Assembly: GCA_035293765.1 (NCBI GenBank)
Contig: DATGMF010000091.1
Location: 71,134 to 135,133 of the forward strand
Direction of reading: 5' to 3'
From: DASRHT01 sp035293765
GTDB taxonomy: Bacteria; Chloroflexota; Ktedonobacteria; Ktedonobacterales; Ktedonobacteraceae
Length of the DNA: 64,000 nucleotides
Numbering within the stretch: position 1 is the first letter of the stretch; the number at the start of each line of letters is the position of its first letter. Under the pieces are notes generated by a model. It searched no databases. It saw nothing but the letters and a program-made list of their open reading frames with translations, and was not told the DNA's origin. The position numbers and the translations under genes were made by a program. Below, piece by piece: positions 24,968-34,387 of the stretch.

Positions 24968-27421
24968 ATGCGGCCAGAAGAGATGACCGGACAAGTATTG
25001 GGGCATTATCGCATTATTCGCCCATTAGGATATGGAGGCTCATCCACCGTATTTCTCGCGCAAGATATCAATTTGCAGCGTGAAGTTGCTGTGAAGGTAT
25101 TTCAACCGCGCGATGGTGAGACGCGCGACTTTCTCCATCGTTTCGCGAGAGAGGCGCGTGTGCTGGCGCAGCTCGATCATCCCAATATTTTGCCTGTTTA
25201 TGATTACGGCGAGGAAGGCGATAGCGCCTATCTTGTCATGCCTCATATGGCGGGAGGCTCGCTACGAGATCGTATGCGCAAACAGCGGAAGATCCCGACT
25301 TCGGAGGCCATTCAACTTATCAGCCAGGTGCTGAATGCGCTCCAATACGCCTATGATCACGGCCTGATTCATCGCGATATCAAGCCGGGAAACATGCTTT
25401 TCAAAGCTGATGGGACCTTGCTCCTCTCCGATTTTGGTCTGGTAAAAGTTCTGTCGGGTGAGACCGTATCTAACTTTCAGACGGAGCCGATGAGCATCAC
25501 GGGGCAGTCTCTCTCTGGCACCCCGGATTATATGGCTCCCGAGCAGATCAACGGGCAAGCCATCCCGGCCAGTGACATCTATGCTACAGGCGTTGTGCTT
25601 TATGAGATGCTCACCGGCTCGCGCCTCTTCACGGCTGAGAACTATGTTGGCGTGTTGATGAAGCATCTTTATGAGCAACCACGACCGATGCGCGATCTTA
25701 ACCCCGCGATTTCACCTGCGCTAGAGGAGGTCGTGATGCGCGCTTTGGCGAAAGAGCCAGCGAAACGCTACCAGCATCCCAGGGATTTCTTGTCGGCACT
25801 AGTAAGAGCCGGTGAGCAGGAGACTGAAAAATATTTTGCACCCTCTCTTGACAAAGCTTCTCAGTATAGTGCGATGGCAAGCGATCCGGGATTAGTAGGA
25901 ATCCAGGATGCACCCAACGTTCTGGCCCAGCAGTCCAGGCTGCCTTACTCCCCTCTAATGGCAGATTTTCCGGGCGGAACTCAGGTTGCGCCTGATAAAG
26001 ATTCTTATTCTCCTGTGCGTCAATCGCCTCCTTACGTACCGAATTACCGGGCTGTCAGGCTCCCAGAAGCTCCTCAACGCTCTCGTAAGCTATTAATAAC
26101 GGTGCTCATCCTGCTGATCCTCGTGCTGGCGACGAGCCTGGGAGGGGTTCTTTATCAACAGGGCATGTTGCACATCCCCCTGGGAGGAGGGGGCACCCCT
26201 CAGCCCAGCGCCCCTGCAAAAGGAACTACGACGAAGAGCAGCCCAACGAATGTGCCAACAGGTACTATTACCACGCAAAATGTGCCTCCTACGCAGCTAG
26301 CATGCCCCTCTTCGGGAGCGGCACGACCGGCGATCACCGCTCCCCTGGTGCTGGGCAGCAATCAGAATATCATCTATATTGTCAATGAAAAAGCGACCGC
26401 CACCGTGCCAGCCGCCGGAACGGTCAAACGGCGCGATATTACTGTTAATACGCGTGGCGTCGAGATTCAAAAAATGCTCAACACGACCATTAGCGAGGCG
26501 CAGGTTTCTGATGATGGACGCTGGGTGCTCTTTATCGCCACTGTCGCCGGTCAGGTCGAGCTGCGTATGGTGCGGGTGGATGGGCAAGGATTGCAAACGT
26601 TGTACTGTGCGCCTGCTAACGGCGGCATCTCGCATCTGCAATGGTCGTACAATCAGCAACTGGCCGTGTTCAATGTAGCGGTCGGTTCTGCCAGTCCTAT
26701 TACGTACCTCATGAATTTGACAACGGGGAATGTGCAGCCCGAGCTGGTGCCTCAGTCCGGTTTGACTTTTATTCCGCGTGTCTGGATTAACGACGAGAGC
26801 CTTTTCATGTACGCCGTAGCGCCAGGTCCAGGTGCGCAGCCCCAGAATATCTACATTCTTAATACCAGTAAAGGCGCAAACCAGCACGAGAGCGATCTAC
26901 AGATCCTGCTTCATTCTCCTCTGGGATGTGCGGATTTCGACAGCAGCTATGATAATAAACAACTGATTTTGAGCACCTGTACCGGTGCCTCACAAGGAAC
27001 TTCCACCGGCCCGAGTTCTATTACTATGCAGCCCATAGCGGGCGGTCCGGCCACAACTATCTATACCAGCAATACCCTGGCCATTACAATGGTGCGGGCA
27101 ATCAGCCCAACCACGCTCCTGTTCCTGGTGGAGAATGGGACGGGCGATACTGCTAAAAATGGCCTGTGGAGCATTCACCTCGATGGTACAGGTCTGCGAC
27201 GGCTTACCACTGATACAGCCGGCGATCAGTCCTTATGTCCATTTACCCAGTATGTATGGTCAAATGTCTCGCTTGATGGCGCATACTTTGCTTTACAGTC
27301 ATTTGATGCACCAAAGACCTACCGTCTATATAGTGGCTCAATGAGCCAGGGGGGCGCTGTACCTTTTGCAGATATTAGCGATGGTACCGAGCTCAAGCTG
27401 GTAGGCTGGACCAAATTATGA
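24968..27421 (+). CDS. Transmembrane Ser/Thr protein kinase with beta-propeller sensor
   Basis: 817 residues. Residues about 12-275 form a Hanks-type kinase: LGYGGSSTVFLAQD (Gly loop), VAVKVF (Lys), HRDIKPGNMLF (catalytic loop), LSDFGLVK (DFG), GTPDYMAPEQ (APE). Then a juxtamembrane Pro-rich linker, one transmembrane helix (LLITVLILLILVLATSLGGVLY, about 376-397), a Thr/Pro linker and a ~370-residue extracytoplasmic domain with TolB/WD-like repeats (ISEAQVSDDGRWVLFIAT, YVWSNVSLDGAYFALQS). It resembles PknB-type receptors with a propeller in place of PASTA domains. ATG follows AGGGGGAG. A 99-bp repeat lies just upstream. Confidence 0.92.
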   Translation: MRPEEMTGQVLGHYRIIRPLGYGGSSTVFLAQDINLQREVAVKVFQPRDGETRDFLHRFAREARVLAQLDHPNILPVYDYGEEGDSAYLVMPHMAGGSLRDRMRKQRKIPTSEAIQLISQVLNALQYAYDHGLIHRDIKPGNMLFKADGTLLLSDFGLVKVLSGETVSNFQTEPMSITGQSLSGTPDYMAPEQINGQAIPASDIYATGVVLYEMLTGSRLFTAENYVGVLMKHLYEQPRPMRDLNPAISPALEEVVMRALAKEPAKRYQHPRDFLSALVRAGEQETEKYFAPSLDKASQYSAMASDPGLVGIQDAPNVLAQQSRLPYSPLMADFPGGTQVAPDKDSYSPVRQSPPYVPNYRAVRLPEAPQRSRKLLITVLILLILVLATSLGGVLYQQGMLHIPLGGGGTPQPSAPAKGTTTKSSPTNVPTGTITTQNVPPTQLACPSSGAARPAITAPLVLGSNQNIIYIVNEKATATVPAAGTVKRRDITVNTRGVEIQKMLNTTISEAQVSDDGRWVLFIATVAGQVELRMVRVDGQGLQTLYCAPANGGISHLQWSYNQQLAVFNVAVGSASPITYLMNLTTGNVQPELVPQSGLTFIPRVWINDESLFMYAVAPGPGAQPQNIYILNTSKGANQHESDLQILLHSPLGCADFDSSYDNKQLILSTCTGASQGTSTGPSSITMQPIAGGPATTIYTSNTLAITMVRAISPTTLLFLVENGTGDTAKNGLWSIHLDGTGLRRLTTDTAGDQSLCPFTQYVWSNVSLDGAYFALQSFDAPKTYRLYSGSMSQGGAVPFADISDGTELKLVGWTKL

Positions 27422-27520
27422 TGATTTGTATGCGGGCTGCTCGCAAATGGATGAGGCTACGCAGTGACAGCCTATGTTATAATTGGATGCGAATTGAAAA
27501 AGGAAAGGTTCATTTTAGCA

Positions 27521-29224
27521 GTGATAGTGTGGGCAAAAAGAAGAAAGTTGTTCGTACCTGACTCCAGAACTCTTGTATTCGCTCTGATTATCGCCGCAAC
27601 TCTGTTGCGCTTTATCCTCATTTATTTCAACTGGCCTGCAACCAATAGCGACGAAGGGAATATGGGGGTGCTTGCCCGTCACATTGCATATAATGGAGAA
27701 TGGCCTATTTTCTTCTATGGTCTGCCCTATCTAGGCCCGGTTGAGGGGTATCTTGCCGCACCGCTCTTTCATCTATTTGGCCCTTCAGTGTTTGTTTTAA
27801 GATTGGGATTACTGCCATTTTACCCGCTATTTCTGATCTGTATGTACTATTTAACGCGCAGACTCTACAGTCAGAACTTTGCCCTCTTTATTGTCTTATT
27901 GCTGTGTGTCGGCTCTAATGAGACTATTTTTCGTCAGCTCATAGCAGTCGGTGAATATCCAGAAATTATCTTTTTTGCCGCTTTCATCAGCTTGTCAGTG
28001 ATATGGCTTGTTCAGACAGCTCCATTGATCGAAGAGCATCAACGTACAAGTTGGCGCCGCAGCCTGGTCTATGGGCTGCTGGGGATAATAATTGGCGTTG
28101 CCATCTGGGTTGATATGATCATCTTGCCGGTTGTGGGAACCGCTCTTCTGCTCCTATTTCTCTTCTGCCGCAAAGAATTATGGTCGAAATCCGGCATCAG
28201 TCTGATGCTTGGCATGATGATCGGAGCATTCCCGCTGGTGATTTACAACGCTACCGCTCCCTTTGATCAAAATTCGCTGGTTGAGCTCTATAATTTACAT
28301 CTCGCAAATGGCGCTCAACCGCATACGTTTCTGCAACAAGTTCTGGGTACGGTTGGCATCAGCATCCCGGACGTGATAAACTTCAACCCGATCTGCATCC
28401 AGGACGTGACTACTCTGGTGAGTGGTAAGCAGACAGCCTGCGCCGTTGCGCAGTTTTCGTGGGGCATAGGCTACCTTGTGATTTATAGCATTGCACTAAT
28501 AACGGCTGCGCTCGTAGTCTGGCGAACATGGAACCAGACGGGGCATTGGAGGCAGATAGCGTCGGTTGAGCAGCGGATAGTAATGATCCGCGATTGTTGC
28601 CGCTTGATGCTGCTGGTAAGCGCCGCAGGTACCATTCTGGCTTTTGTAACCAGTCCTAATCCTGCCACGGTTCCAGCTCCCACGTCCCGTTACCTGACCT
28701 GCCTCTTGATTGCATTCCCTGCCGTGCTCTGGCCGTTGTGGTGCGCTATCCAGAGGCCGGAGAAAATATTGCAATGGCGACCATTGGCAGCTCGTTCGGC
28801 GCGCTGGGCATCGGTAGGGGCGCTCTTACTCCTATTGGTCATGTCCGGCATCGGTACGTTCAGAACGTTCCAGGATATTCCTGCTGCGCAAAGCTTCTAT
28901 ACGGCCCAGAATGATATGGTCCAGCATTTACTTGCTATTGGCGCGACCCGGTTCTATACAGAGTATTGGACCTGTAATCGTCTGATTTTTCAGAGTGAAG
29001 AGAAGCTTATCTGTAGCTCGCTAGATGAGCATCTTAAACCCGGCTTTGATCGCTATCTCCCCTATCGCAGAGCCGTTAGAGCTACCAAAAACCCCGCTTA
29101 TGTCTTCCCTAAAGATAGCGCCCAACGGGTTATCATGGATGAGCAGTTTCAGACCCGCTACCAGACTCAGGGCTATCAACGCGAGGAGTTTCAGAATTAT
29201 GTTATCTATTACGTTCCTCGCTGA
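27521..29224 (+). CDS. Polytopic GT-C glycosyltransferase-like membrane protein
   Basis: 567 residues from the GTG at 27521 (AGGAAAGG 12 bp upstream). The ORF opens at 27464, but a TATAAT at about 27476-27481 suggests transcription begins later. About eleven hydrophobic helices; the first loop has ATNSDEGNMG, with the acidic pair that GT-C enzymes (PMT/ArnT/GT39 types) use for catalysis. The C-terminal ~100 residues are soluble. It would transfer a sugar from a polyprenyl-phosphate donor to a protein or lipid on the outer face. It follows the kinase gene after 99 bp. Donor and acceptor are unknown. Confidence 0.72.
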   Translation: MIVWAKRRKLFVPDSRTLVFALIIAATLLRFILIYFNWPATNSDEGNMGVLARHIAYNGEWPIFFYGLPYLGPVEGYLAAPLFHLFGPSVFVLRLGLLPFYPLFLICMYYLTRRLYSQNFALFIVLLLCVGSNETIFRQLIAVGEYPEIIFFAAFISLSVIWLVQTAPLIEEHQRTSWRRSLVYGLLGIIIGVAIWVDMIILPVVGTALLLLFLFCRKELWSKSGISLMLGMMIGAFPLVIYNATAPFDQNSLVELYNLHLANGAQPHTFLQQVLGTVGISIPDVINFNPICIQDVTTLVSGKQTACAVAQFSWGIGYLVIYSIALITAALVVWRTWNQTGHWRQIASVEQRIVMIRDCCRLMLLVSAAGTILAFVTSPNPATVPAPTSRYLTCLLIAFPAVLWPLWCAIQRPEKILQWRPLAARSARWASVGALLLLLVMSGIGTFRTFQDIPAAQSFYTAQNDMVQHLLAIGATRFYTEYWTCNRLIFQSEEKLICSSLDEHLKPGFDRYLPYRRAVRATKNPAYVFPKDSAQRVIMDEQFQTRYQTQGYQREEFQNYVIYYVPR

Positions 29225-29380
29225 CCTCAGGTTGCTGAACTTCTCTGTCTGAATATCAGGAATCTACCGGATTGAGAAGGTAAGGTTGGGGTCAAATATA
29301 TCAGGTAGACCAGCCAACCTATAATATTCAAAGGAGGTGGCGGGTAACTGCCTGTGAACTGTAGCTTTTACATGAGAGCA

Positions 29381-29477
29381 ATTCAGTGTCCTCAGGCTGG
29401 TCGAGCGTGACCGGCGCTTCCTGCTGCCTTTGGAGAGAACATACACATCGAAGCCTAAGAAATCAAGTGGAAATGCA
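29381..29477 (+). repeat. 99-bp interspersed repeat, copy B (most diverged)
   Basis: Begins attcagtgtcctcagg and ends aatcaagtggaaatgca, matching the other copies along its length. It ends 14 bp before the ATG of the cupredoxin gene, whose ribosome site (AAGGGG) follows directly. The long stem is weaker here (tcc..gg/cc..gga). Confidence 0.7.
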
Positions 29478-29491
29478 TTAAGGGGAAAATT

Positions 29492-29890
29492 ATGAAGATG
29501 GTGAAAAAAATCCTGGCTGTTTTTGCTGTATTCAGCCTGGTAGCTGTACTGATAGCAGCGTGTGGCGGTGGTAGCGGTGGTAGCACGGGAGGTGGTGCCG
29601 GTAACAACACGGTCCATATGGGCGATACGAACTTCTTGCAGAACGCTATCACCATCAAAAAAGGCGAGAGCGTCAACCTTGTTGATGATGCTGCCGTTGT
29701 TCATATCATTCAAAATGGGAGCTGGGTCAATGGGGTCGCTGAGCCGCGCAAAGAAGCTGGTGCGCCAACTGTCCAGGTGAACTTCCAGGGCAACGATCAG
29801 CATCCCATCGGCCCGTTCAATACAGCGGGAACCTTCCATGTCTACTGCACGGTTCACCAAAACATGAACCTGACCGTTACTGTGCAGTAA
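29492..29890 (+). CDS. Cupredoxin-like lipoprotein (plastocyanin family)
   Basis: 132 residues. Lipoprotein signal peptide with lipobox LIAAC (Cys near residue 23), a Gly/Ser linker, then a small beta-sandwich. The type 1 copper ligands are visible: His in AAVVHII, Cys in FHVYC, His in TVHQ and Met in QNMN. It probably carries electrons or binds copper on the outer face of the membrane. Single gene with its own terminator; a degraded copy of its 3' end appears near 33040. Confidence 0.87.
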   Translation: MKMVKKILAVFAVFSLVAVLIAACGGGSGGSTGGGAGNNTVHMGDTNFLQNAITIKKGESVNLVDDAAVVHIIQNGSWVNGVAEPRKEAGAPTVQVNFQGNDQHPIGPFNTAGTFHVYCTVHQNMNLTVTVQ

Positions 29891-29901
29891 CCTCTAGATA
29901 T

Positions 29902-29940
29902 AAAAAGCCTGAGGTATCTTACAAGTACCCCAGGCTTTTT
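29902..29940 (+). terminator. Rho-independent terminator
   Basis: Stem aaaaagcctgaggta (29902-29916) / taccccaggcttttt (29926-29940), one mismatch, T-run inside the right arm. It ends the cupredoxin gene. Confidence 0.9.
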
Positions 29941-30026
29941 ATGCTCGGGAGTTATGGCAAAATGGTTACAGATAAAACATGGGGCTGAAGATACTGGCTA
30001 AAAGTATCGAGATCCTCACCAGAATC

Positions 30027-30965
30027 CTAGACAGCTTTACCCACATACAAAATCCGCTCGGCTGCTCCTAAAATGCTCTCATCCTCACACATTTGTAGCA
30101 TGAGTCTGACCCAAGCATCTTGCACTTCCGGTTCTAGAGCCATAAGTTGTTCTCGTCGCCCTCCCAAAATACCTTCACAACCTGCAATAGCACAAGTCGC
30201 AAAATGGTGCTGTTCATGAAGTGGACGTACTTCATGAGCTGTAGCACAGTAGAGACTGGAGTTATCAACAAAATCGGCAGGATTTTTCTCAAAGTTAAAA
30301 TCTCTACCAGTTCTCAATAGTTTTTGTACTCCATCGGTATTAAAGATACCCTCAGGCCAACGATTAAATCCTTCATAGAAGGTAGCTGCCCGTGTCAACA
30401 TCATTGAAAAAGCCATACCTCCTTTTCTTAGTACACGTCGCATTTCAGCTATACATCGCGAGCGACTATACAAAGACGGCAGGTGGTAGAGAGGCCCAAG
30501 CAGCAAAGCCGCATCAAAGGAGCCGTTGGCGAATTCACTGAGATCTCTTGCATCTCCTACAAGAAAATCTCCTTTGAGACCAGCTTGAGCAAACCGCTTG
30601 CTAGCCCAATCAATATTTGCTGGAGCCAAATCAATTAACGTTACTTCATATTCCTGTTGAGCGAGAAGGATAGCATAGCGTCCCGGTCCTCCACCTATAT
30701 CGAGAACACGAGCTGGAGGTGGAGGCAAAAATCGCTTCAAATAGTGCTTTACCGCTGCAAATTCCAATATATAACGATCCAGCCGTTCCCACTCGTACAT
30801 CACGATGCTTTCGTAAAAAGCTGCTACACTAGAGAAATGTTCACTACTTTCCTCGCTTTCCCCTCCTTGTAAGGCATCAGTTTTTGCTAATGGCCCTGTT
30901 TCCACGATATCTTCCATAATAGCTCCTTCTGGCACAGGGCCGATAGGCTCGGGCTTTAACGACAT
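30027..30965 (-). CDS. SAM-dependent methyltransferase (class I)
   Basis: 312 residues. Rossmann-fold methyltransferase with motif I VLDIGGGPGRYAILLAQ (about 93), a following acidic residue LIDLAPANI, motif II-like LVGDARDLSEF and LLLGPLYHL. N-terminal ~60 residues are acidic and unstructured-looking. The type resembles ubiE/Methyltransf_11 enzymes acting on small molecules. The substrate is unknown. Codon usage is more AT-rich than in the neighbouring operons. Confidence 0.85.
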   Translation of the reverse strand: MSLKPEPIGPVPEGAIMEDIVETGPLAKTDALQGGESEESSEHFSSVAAFYESIVMYEWERLDRYILEFAAVKHYLKRFLPPPPARVLDIGGGPGRYAILLAQQEYEVTLIDLAPANIDWASKRFAQAGLKGDFLVGDARDLSEFANGSFDAALLLGPLYHLPSLYSRSRCIAEMRRVLRKGGMAFSMMLTRAATFYEGFNRWPEGIFNTDGVQKLLRTGRDFNFEKNPADFVDNSSLYCATAHEVRPLHEQHHFATCAIAGCEGILGGRREQLMALEPEVQDAWVRLMLQMCEDESILGAAERILYVGKAV

Positions 30966-31123
30966 TCTTTTCTCCTCTTTACCGCCAAAAATGCTTTTAC
31001 CTAACTACACTTCTTCGGTTTTCCTAGTGCCTTTCTCTGTATATATCTACCCTTGTTACTCGATTTTTCCCATTTGATTCAAGGATAGCATTTTAAAGGA
31101 TAGAACAGTTTTGATCAAAATGC

Positions 31124-31152
31124 TTGACAAATCCTTCTTTGTTCAGTATATT
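31124..31152 (+). promoter_or_regulatory. Consensus promoter with 5'-leader hairpin
   Basis: TTGACA (31124-31129), 17-bp spacer, TATATT (31147-31152). A transcript from about 31159 would contain the hairpin atgaaaatc (31172-31180) / gattttcat (31192-31200) and a ~270-nt leader before the next gene. The 466-bp gap 30966-31431 is AT-rich and otherwise empty. Confidence 0.7.
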
Positions 31153-31431
31153 GATAAAACCGCATCAAGTAATGAAAATCATCTTATTTGAGATTTTCAT
31201 CGAAGAGTGCGCTTCTATCAGTATCTTCAGCATAACCTTTATTATAACAAAAAAATAAAGAGAGCGTCTAACATATGTTTTTGCTGGATTGACAAAATTA
31301 CGCTGATATACACTCAAAATACGATAATTTCATGAGCGGGATCTCATGCCCAAACTACCGTAGCAGGCAAGGTGCTGATTTTAGATCCTTAAAGGCTCAC
31401 CCAGGACATTAGCTAATTGGGAAAGGACTCC

Positions 31432-32757
31432 ATGATGCAGGAGAGACCGGAAATTTCCGCATTTATTTTTTCAACATTTGACACAGGGATCGTGATTGAT
31501 ACAGCAATGCTAGGTGCAGAGAATTACTTTCAATACTCCAGTAAAACACTTGCTCTCTTGCAGAAAATATATCCTCATGCTATTTGGGGTCAGGAGGATT
31601 CTCTGGCTCTGCGAGGCAAAGATGATCCCATCGATTTTTTTCCTATTTTTAACCTGAGCTACATTAAAGCATCCTGTCCCAAAGTACTCAGTAAACGTAC
31701 TTTTAGCATGCCTCTGCCGAGTGGTATAACTTGTGTCGTTAACGTGGCCGACCCAATTGTCTATTTTCACACCTTTAGTGCGGGAACTATCAGTATGGAA
31801 GTATCATTGAGTTGGAGTAAACCATATACAACCGATGACTTACATCAAGCCAATCACAGCCTTTTAGGGGAACTAGCTCCCCTCGTTGAAACCGAACTTC
31901 AAACAATGATCCAGGTATTTGGACAGGCAGTCAAAGATTCGCAATGCCCAATTTATAAATTACCATTTAAAAATCTTATGCCTGTCACCATTTCACGGAA
32001 GCTTCTTTATTGGTCCCACTTTGTCTATATTGCTAAAGTTCCCGATGGCGAGGATTATAATGCGGCTTCCCAATGGCTTATTCCCTTGATGCAGCCTGTC
32101 ACAGGCAAAAAAGTAGAGAATATGGCTCTTAAGCCCAACCGTTACATTTATTTAGGCTGGGGACGATCCATAATTTGCTGTGAAAAATCACTATCTATCC
32201 AAACCATTTATTCTTATGTACATATGCTTGAAATAAGGAACTATCTCTGGAAAACTCTCTATGATCTGGATCGTGGCTTGCGCAACGCCATGATCGACAC
32301 CCGAGGACTGCATTCTGACAAGGAAATACTTCAACTTTCCTACAATCTCCATGCCCTGGATTTTCATATCGAAGAAATACTTGAAAATATAGATATATTT
32401 AAAATTAATTTTGATTATGAAAAAATTTGGTTGTCGAAGTGGCTTGATGAAAACTGGTTGACCCATGATCTTATTGCAAGCCTCCAAAAGCGTTTGCAAT
32501 CGTTCCGCGACCTTTATGATTATGACGAAGAGATGACAAAATATCAGCAGGAAAAACGTCTACAAAGCGTTTTAAATATTATCGCTGTTGTCGCCGTCAG
32601 TGGGACAATTACAGGTATCGTGCAATACTTTGATCCGCTCAACAAGCTTTCCATAGCAATACGGGCTGTGTTATTTCTCACTAGCCTTATTTTCCTTATT
32701 TTCTTCTATATATTAACAACAGCTATTGTACGCCAGATCAGACATCGTAGAGATTAA
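31432..32757 (+). CDS. Orphan protein with C-terminal membrane hairpin, unknown function
   Basis: 441 residues from ATG 31432 (GGGAAAGGA upstream; 31435 also possible). About 350 residues are soluble without recognised motifs; then a helical region (DEEMTKYQQEKRLQSVLN) and two transmembrane helices at the end (NIIAVVAVSGTITGIVQYF and IRAVLFLTSLIFLIFFYILT) with a basic tail. The end resembles the architecture of CorA/RMD1-like membrane proteins but the GxN motif is missing. The gene is AT-rich compared with both sides, has a consensus promoter and no operon partners, which suggests acquisition by transfer. Confidence 0.65.
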   Translation: MMQERPEISAFIFSTFDTGIVIDTAMLGAENYFQYSSKTLALLQKIYPHAIWGQEDSLALRGKDDPIDFFPIFNLSYIKASCPKVLSKRTFSMPLPSGITCVVNVADPIVYFHTFSAGTISMEVSLSWSKPYTTDDLHQANHSLLGELAPLVETELQTMIQVFGQAVKDSQCPIYKLPFKNLMPVTISRKLLYWSHFVYIAKVPDGEDYNAASQWLIPLMQPVTGKKVENMALKPNRYIYLGWGRSIICCEKSLSIQTIYSYVHMLEIRNYLWKTLYDLDRGLRNAMIDTRGLHSDKEILQLSYNLHALDFHIEEILENIDIFKINFDYEKIWLSKWLDENWLTHDLIASLQKRLQSFRDLYDYDEEMTKYQQEKRLQSVLNIIAVVAVSGTITGIVQYFDPLNKLSIAIRAVLFLTSLIFLIFFYILTTAIVRQIRHRRD

Positions 32758-32904
32758 TAGAGATAGAATAGCCATAAGCCATTAGAACAATTTCTTCTTG
32801 CCTTGCTCTCCTTATACTACCGTGCCATTGATTAACATAGTCAAAACTGGCATACAGCCATTTTAACTTTTTAGCAAGGGTATGACTCATTGTTTTGTGT
32901 AACT

Positions 32905-33069
32905 ATGAGAGGCGGTACGCTTTGGTGGTTTGATATCTTTAAAGCCAGTCGAGAGGTAAAGATGTGGATGTCTGGCGACCGAACCAGAGAGCTGGATGGC
33001 AATGTCTGTAGGGGCAGGAAGGAACTGGTAGATCCAACCGACATGGACCTTGCCATCACTGCACAATAA
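32905..33069 (+). pseudogene. Degraded 3' end of a second cupredoxin-like gene
   Basis: The last codons (ATG GAC CTT GCC ATC ACT GCA CAA TAA, translating MDLAITAQ) and the bases after them align with the end of the cupredoxin gene (MNLTVTVQ, stop, then acct..ataaaaagcctgag). Similarity is clear only from about 33032 through the terminator; upstream, the open frame (55 codons from 32905) does not resemble a cupredoxin. This is best read as a relic of a duplicated gene. The rest of 32758-33342 holds the large palindrome and no other gene. Confidence 0.4.
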
Positions 33070-33071
33070 CC

Positions 33072-33134
33072 TCAATACATAATAAAAAGCCTGAGTTGTC
33101 TGTTAGACAACTCAGGCTTTTTATTATGTATTGA
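33072..33134. terminator. 63-bp perfect palindrome (30-bp arms, 3-nt loop)
   Basis: Arms 33072-33101 and 33105-33134 are exact reverse complements around gtt. The core aaaaagcctgag...ctcaggcttttt matches the cupredoxin terminator at 29902-29940, but here the pairing is perfect and twice as long. It would stop transcription on both strands. Confidence 0.85.
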
Positions 33135-33342
33135 TCTTTTAGGGTAAAATCTATAAATGTATAAATTATTTGATAAAGAAAATATGGAAGTTTTGATTGC
33201 ATAGTAAATGTAATAAAGGCTTGGGACGTGACTATTTACTTATAGTGTTCATGGAAAAGTATATAGAAATCTTTGCATTTTCAAAGTATGCTTATATAAT
33301 GCGAAGCACAACCGAATCTGGGAATGAGAGGAAGCATTGCGG

Positions 33343-34353
33343 ATGGCAAAAATAGCATTCGATAACATTACTAAAAAATATGCGCGTGCGAGTATCCCTG
33401 CCGTTGATGCAGTGAGCTTTGAAGTACCTGAGGGGAGCACCTGCATGCTGGTTGGCACCTCCGGTTCAGGCAAGACCACGCTGTTACGCATGGTCAACCG
33501 CCTGATCGAGCCAACCTCCGGCTCCATTATGATTGACGGCAAGAATGTCCTTGAAGAAGATCCGATCCAGTTGCGCCGTCGCATTGGCTATGTGATCCAG
33601 CAGGTCGGCCTTTTCCCCCATATGACCATTGCCGAGAATATTCGCGTAACGGCGGAGATTGCCGGTGGCTGGTCTCGCCAGCGACTGGCTACTCGCGTAA
33701 ACGAATTGCTGGAACTGGTGGGACTGGCCCCTGATGAATTTCGCCACCGCTATCCTCGTCAACTTTCCGGGGGCCAGCAACAGCGCGTTGGTCTGGCGAG
33801 GGCGCTTGCGACCGATCCCGCCATCCTACTGATGGACGAACCCTTTGGCGCTCTCGACGCTATTACGCGAACGCGCATGCAGGATGAGTTGTTGCGCGTG
33901 CAACATGATGTACGCAAAACCATCCTCTTTGTCTCGCACGATATTGAGGAAGCGTTCAAGCTTGGCGACCAGATAGCCGTCCTGGCCGAAGGCAAACTCG
34001 TGCAACTTGGTACCCCGGTAGAACTGCTCGCCCGGCCTGCAAATGCCTTTGTGAGTAAGCTGGTGGGGGCCGATAGTATTTTGCGCCAGTTACAGTATTT
34101 GCCGGTTGCTGATGCCCTTGATAATCGGCCAGAGGCCGTATCTTCAGCACATTGGGGAGATGTGCCAATATGTTCGTCCGCTTCTTCCCTGCTCTCTGCT
34201 CTGTTACAACTTCTTGAAACCAATGCTCCAGCCCTCGCAGTTCAGGATGAAAATACTCAGGAATATCTTGGACATATTACCCTCACCAGCATCAATCGTG
34301 AAATTATTCGGCATCACAAGCAGAATAGTGCCAAAGAGGAGGCGCAAATCTAA
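33343..34353 (+). CDS. Osmoprotectant ABC transporter, ATP-binding protein
   Basis: 336 residues from ATG 33343 (AGAGGAAG site). ATPase of the OpuCA/ProV type for glycine betaine, carnitine or choline uptake. Walker A VGTSGSGKTTLLR, Q-loop VIQQVGLFPHMT, signature LSGGQQQRVGLARAL, Walker B ILLMDEPFGALD, switch His in LFVSHDIEEAF. The C-terminal ~85 residues, after the NBD, look like a CBS-type regulatory domain, partly degenerate. First gene of a four-gene operon (ATPase, permease, permease, binding protein). Confidence 0.9.
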   Translation: MAKIAFDNITKKYARASIPAVDAVSFEVPEGSTCMLVGTSGSGKTTLLRMVNRLIEPTSGSIMIDGKNVLEEDPIQLRRRIGYVIQQVGLFPHMTIAENIRVTAEIAGGWSRQRLATRVNELLELVGLAPDEFRHRYPRQLSGGQQQRVGLARALATDPAILLMDEPFGALDAITRTRMQDELLRVQHDVRKTILFVSHDIEEAFKLGDQIAVLAEGKLVQLGTPVELLARPANAFVSKLVGADSILRQLQYLPVADALDNRPEAVSSAHWGDVPICSSASSLLSALLQLLETNAPALAVQDENTQEYLGHITLTSINREIIRHHKQNSAKEEAQI

Positions 34354-34387
34354 TGTGTTGTGTATTTACGAGCATTGAGGGGGTTAC

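Noticed and set aside
32887..33075. Minus-strand 62-residue ORFs near the relic cupredoxin
   Set aside because: No ribosome site or motif; similarity to the cupredoxin tail is on the plus strand.
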